Assembly: GCA_003663225.1 (NCBI GenBank)
Contig: QMZP01000026.1
Coordinates: 1-8,609 of the forward strand
Direction of reading: 5' to 3'
Length of the DNA: 8,609 nt
DNA from: Candidatus Aenigmatarchaeota archaeon
GTDB taxonomy: Archaea > Aenigmatarchaeota > Aenigmatarchaeia > QMZP01
Position numbers and translations under genes: made by a program. This document shows, one piece after another, positions 5,954 through 8,609 of the stretch (positions are counted from its first letter, which is position 1; each line of letters begins with the position of its first letter). The notes beneath the pieces are model-generated. The model was not told the origin of the DNA. It was given only the letters and a program-made list of their open reading frames with translations, and ran no database searches.

Positions 5954-7026
5954 GGCTTACCACCCTCGAAGAACTCGGTCACGGCCCCTGCGACATACTT
6001 TGCCTTGTCTTTATCCAGCCCCGGGAACATCGGCAGGGAAAGGACTTCTCCCGAAAACTGTTCCGATACGGGGAACTCACCTCCCCGGTAACCGAACATC
6101 TCCCTATATATGGGCTGCATGTGTATGGGTATTGGGTAGTGTATGCCTGTTCCTATGTCTCTGACTTTGAGGAATTCCTGCAGCTTGTCCCTATCCCTTG
6201 TCCTGATGACGAAAAGGTGGTATACGGGCTTTGATTCCGGAGTCTCTTCCAGCAGAATGTCCCCGGGAAGGTTGTCCCTGTATATCCTTGCTATTTCCCT
6301 TCTTTTCTCGTTCCAGCCTTCGAGCATCCTGAGCTGCACCCTTCCTATCGCAGCGTTAACCGTGTTAAGCCTGTTGGTATATCCTATCATGGTGTGCTCA
6401 TACTTTGTCTTCCTTCCACAGTCCCTTATCATGGCGACCTTGTCTGCAAGCTCATCGTTGTTGGTGACTACCATCCCGCCGTCACCCCCGACTGTCATGT
6501 TCTTTGCTGAGTAGAATGAAAAACATCCCGCGTCCCCGATGGAGCCTACACGCCTGCCTTTGTATTCCGCCCCGTGCGCCTGGCAGGCGTCCTCAAGCAC
6601 GAAACGTTCCCCTGCCAGGTCCCTTATCTCATCGAGCTTTGCGGGGTTCCCGTACAGGTGCACTGGTATTATGCCCTTGCTTCCCCCCATGCTTGCTTTG
6701 GAAGGATCCATGTTCCCGGTGGACTGTTCTATATCAGTAAACACAGGCTTACCCCCCGCATGCACTATGCTGTTCGACGTTGCCACGAAGGAGTTGGCAG
6801 TGGTCACTACGCTATCACCGCGCTTTACGCCCATTGCGATGAGAGAAAGCCTCAGTGCCGCTGTCCCCGAGCTTACTGCCACAGCCCTTTTGGTGCCGCA
6901 AAATCTTGCGAATTCCTCTTCACACTTGTGGACACTCTCTCCCATGACGAAGAACTCGTTCTGCAGGGCATCTACTGCCGCATTCTTCATCTCATCCGTG
7001 AATTCTGGGATGAAAAGCGGTATCAT
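5950..7026 (-). CDS. DegT/DnrJ/EryC1-family PLP-dependent sugar aminotransferase
   Basis: Counted from ATG 7026 the protein has 358 residues, typical for the family. It opens MIPLFIPEFTDEM and has SSGTAAL at 52-58 (phosphate-cup loop), VLEDACQAHGA at 143-153 with the Asp that pairs with the PLP nitrogen, and FYSAKNMTVGGDGG at 171-184, where K175 should form the Schiff base. IHYPIPIHMQPIY and LSLPMFP near the C-terminus are family hallmarks. It transfers an amino group, usually from glutamate, to a keto-sugar nucleotide. With the overlapping oxidoreductase it likely forms a 3-keto to 3-amino pathway (WlbC/WbpE-like), though 4-amination cannot be ruled out. A GTG at 7035 would add three residues; ATG 7026 gives the standard N-terminus. 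Neither start has a clear ribosome site, and a TATA-like box at 7061-7070 predicts a leader of 4-13 nt. Confidence 0.92.
   Translation of the reverse strand: MIPLFIPEFTDEMKNAAVDALQNEFFVMGESVHKCEEEFARFCGTKRAVAVSSGTAALRLSLIAMGVKRGDSVVTTANSFVATSNSIVHAGGKPVFTDIEQSTGNMDPSKASMGGSKGIIPVHLYGNPAKLDEIRDLAGERFVLEDACQAHGAEYKGRRVGSIGDAGCFSFYSAKNMTVGGDGGMVVTNNDELADKVAMIRDCGRKTKYEHTMIGYTNRLNTVNAAIGRVQLRMLEGWNEKRREIARIYRDNLPGDILLEETPESKPVYHLFVIRTRDRDKLQEFLKVRDIGTGIHYPIPIHMQPIYREMFGYRGGEFPVSEQFSGEVLSLPMFPGLDKDKAKYVAGAVTEFFEGGKP
5960..5967 (-). promoter_or_regulatory. Shine-Dalgarno site of the oxidoreductase gene
   Basis: The minus strand reads GAGGGTGG, a 6-nt spacer, then ATG 5953. It sits in the last codons of the aminotransferase gene and supports coupled translation through the ATGA overlap. 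Confidence 0.65.
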
Positions 7027-7060
7027 AAACTTCACTTGTTTTTCTTAATTGGTTCAGTGC

Positions 7061-7070
7061 TATTTAAAAT
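7061..7070 (-). promoter_or_regulatory. TATA-like box for the aminotransferase-led operon
   Basis: The minus strand reads ATTTTAAATA in the short gap between the membrane-protein stop and the aminotransferase start. Its centre predicts a transcription start near 7039, a few bases before the GTG/ATG pair. It makes the four genes downstream a unit separate from the membrane-protein gene. Confidence 0.55.
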
Positions 7071-7094
7071 GAAAGGACTAAGCGTCTATACCGG

Positions 7095-8564
7095 TCATAC
7101 ACGGAACATGCAGAAGCTGCCTTCTTTCCCGGCTTCCTGCAAACCGCAGCTCTCCATTGAAACACAATCATCATCCTTCCCTATCAGATACTCTATAGAC
7201 AGATATTCTGTGATTGCCTTTATCCCGGTGCAATTGGCATCCTCTACAGCAGAGAACAGAGACAGCCGCCTCTCCTCCAGGGCCTTCGGGGCAGCTTCCG
7301 GGTGCCAGTTACCGGTGGTATTGAGGTCATGGAATATGGTTGCATATGCTATTGCGGTGTGCCTGCAATATCCACTCGTTGGCAGTATCTCGTACGTCCC
7401 GTCTATTTCCGGAAAGAACGTCTTTGACATGTTATATTCCGGGCACGTCCTGAAGTCCACCTCATGCATAGTGGAGTAGAAAACCCCGGTGAAAAGGACC
7501 ATTCCAACGGATACTGCTAGCACGCACGCTCCCATAATCTTCTCAGTCCTCCTGTCATATCCAGTCTTCAGCATGTAGTATGCCCCCACAAACAGCGGAT
7601 ACACAAAGAAGAACCCGGTCCCCATCCTGTTCACTATGGGTATGTACGGGGTGAGCCTGAACAGGAACAGCGCTATCGGTAGCGACACCATCGACAGGAA
7701 GAGCCCGTTGCGTATCCCGCCCTCTTTCCTGTAGTACAGGAATATCAGCGAAAGCGCGGCTATGGGTATTAGTATTGCGGTTGACTGGAACAGAATGTTC
7801 TTGGGGAACGACTCGATAACAGTCTTGTTCATGAACTGGTCGGTAGACAGCAGGTAGTCACCCTCGCTTACCACGAATGGCACCCACCAGAAAGACGATA
7901 GTATTATGCCGAGCAGGAAGGAGCCTATTATCGGTACCCATTCGCGCTTATGTTTGTAGAGGAAAAGACCCGCGAGGATGACGGTGATCATTATGAAGTT
8001 CGCTGTGTGTGACAGCAAAGCCAGGGCAGACACCACACCGTATATGTAGAAGAACTTCCTGTCGAGCCTCCTGTCTTTGTAATATATTATAAGAAAGAAT
8101 GCTGCTATGAAGAAGAGCCAACCCAGCTGCTCAGACACCCTTCCGGTCCTGTAGAACCTGCTGATGGCGAACGGGTTGAAGAAGAAGAACAGCCCGAGGA
8201 AAAGGGCCTGAAGCTTGTCCATCCCAACCATCTTGCGCAGCACATATATCATTGCCACCGCGGCCACGGAGAAAAAAATCATTATGGCGGCGTACGATGA
8301 CATGACGCTTCCTGTAAGTGCATAGAACGGGATGCTGAAAAATGCAAAAAGAGGCGGATAGAAAAGGAATGCCGTGTAGCCGTATCCGTGGCTCCAGTTG
8401 GGAACATTCTGGAAATAACCGTACTTGTTCATGAAATATATCCTGGCCTCATACGAACTCCCATCCCTGTTGTTGAGCACGGTGTTGTATTCCAGCATGG
8501 CATTTATCGATATTGCAGCGACCAGAAGCATGGCAATGACCGAGAACTTGAGGTAAAATCTCAT
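7095..8564 (-). CDS. Polytopic membrane protein, GT-C/PTPS-related-like putative glycosyltransferase
   Basis: This 489-residue protein has about 11-12 hydrophobic segments between residues 6 and 361, then a soluble C-terminal region of about 125 residues. After the first helix comes a loop with NNRDG (D34), and then WSHGYGYTAFLFYPPLF at 57-73. An acidic residue in the first outer loop, followed by G-Y-x-x-F-x-F-Y-P-P-L, recalls archaeal and bacterial GT-C-type membrane proteins annotated as PTPS-related. These are thought to use polyprenyl-phosphate sugars on the outer face. The C-terminal region, probably outside the cell, has six cysteines and three N-x-S/T sequons. A GTG at 8600 would add 12 residues but lies upstream of the TATA-like box, so ATG 8564 was chosen. 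It stands alone upstream of the amino-sugar operon. That it is a membrane protein is firm; the enzyme class is tentative. Confidence 0.8.
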   Translation of the reverse strand: MRFYLKFSVIAMLLVAAISINAMLEYNTVLNNRDGSSYEARIYFMNKYGYFQNVPNWSHGYGYTAFLFYPPLFAFFSIPFYALTGSVMSSYAAIMIFFSVAAVAMIYVLRKMVGMDKLQALFLGLFFFFNPFAISRFYRTGRVSEQLGWLFFIAAFFLIIYYKDRRLDRKFFYIYGVVSALALLSHTANFIMITVILAGLFLYKHKREWVPIIGSFLLGIILSSFWWVPFVVSEGDYLLSTDQFMNKTVIESFPKNILFQSTAILIPIAALSLIFLYYRKEGGIRNGLFLSMVSLPIALFLFRLTPYIPIVNRMGTGFFFVYPLFVGAYYMLKTGYDRRTEKIMGACVLAVSVGMVLFTGVFYSTMHEVDFRTCPEYNMSKTFFPEIDGTYEILPTSGYCRHTAIAYATIFHDLNTTGNWHPEAAPKALEERRLSLFSAVEDANCTGIKAITEYLSIEYLIGKDDDCVSMESCGLQEAGKEGSFCMFRV

Positions 8565-8581
8565 ACTATCAATTTGCCAAC

Positions 8582-8593
8582 AATTTAAATAAA
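8582..8593 (-). promoter_or_regulatory. TATA-like box for the membrane-protein gene
   Basis: The minus strand reads TTTATTTAAATT, centred about 24 nt before ATG 8564, so the transcript should be leaderless. A GTGAAGC stretch directly upstream could serve as the purine-rich TFB element. The first 11 bases match the palindromic box at 1935-1945. Confidence 0.6.
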
Positions 8594-8609
8594 GCTTCAC
8601 ATATTTACA

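Noticed and set aside
6574..7479. A 301-codon plus-strand open frame.
   Set aside because: It runs antisense across the aminotransferase gene, its promoter and the end of the membrane-protein gene. Both of those have strong family or topology support, and the antisense translation shows no recognisable motif.
8565..8600. A GTG start at 8600 that would lengthen the membrane protein by 12 residues.
   Set aside because: The GTG lies upstream of the TATA-like box, and ATG 8564 is at the right distance for a leaderless start.

Overview
The window is a densely packed archaeal cluster for making surface or lipid-linked glycans. It carries five putative glycosyltransferases (three GT4 type, one GT2, one Alg13/GT28-C type), a polysaccharide-deacetylase-fold protein, a sugar-nucleotide oxidoreductase, a PLP-dependent sugar aminotransferase and a large polytopic membrane protein that resembles GT-C glycosyltransferases. 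No RNA genes, mobile elements or CRISPR arrays were seen. An archaeal host is inferred from AT-rich TATA-like boxes placed about 24-27 nt before likely leaderless starts, GGTGAT/GGAGG ribosome sites, and heavy use of ATA (Ile) and AGG/AGA (Arg) codons in DNA of roughly middling G+C. The lineage cannot be fixed from sequence alone. A small-genome DPANN archaeon such as a micrarchaeote is only a guess.

Layout, left to right: (A) 1-1903, minus strand, read from 1903 down: Alg13-like transferase, deacetylase, then a GT4 enzyme running off the left edge. These are joined by a 4-nt gap and an ATGA overlap. (B) 1904-1999, a divergent promoter region with two TATA-like boxes and two perfect palindromes. 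(C) 2000-3085, plus strand, a single GT4 gene that converges with and overlaps the next unit by 25 bp. (D) 7026-3061, minus strand: aminotransferase, oxidoreductase, GT2, GT4, tightly coupled, with a promoter at about 7061-7070. (E) 8564-7095, minus strand: the membrane protein, with its own promoter at about 8582-8593 and a predicted leaderless start.

A plausible joint role is as follows. The oxidoreductase and aminotransferase make an amino-sugar nucleotide by 3-oxidation and transamination. The GT4, GT2 and Alg13-like enzymes add sugars to a lipid carrier at the cytoplasmic face. The deacetylase, which has no signal peptide, trims an N-acetyl group on an intracellular glycan. The GT-C-like membrane protein may use a polyprenyl-linked sugar on the outer face. 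The Alg14-type partner, an amino-sugar N-acetyltransferase, a flippase and an oligosaccharyltransferase are not in this window.
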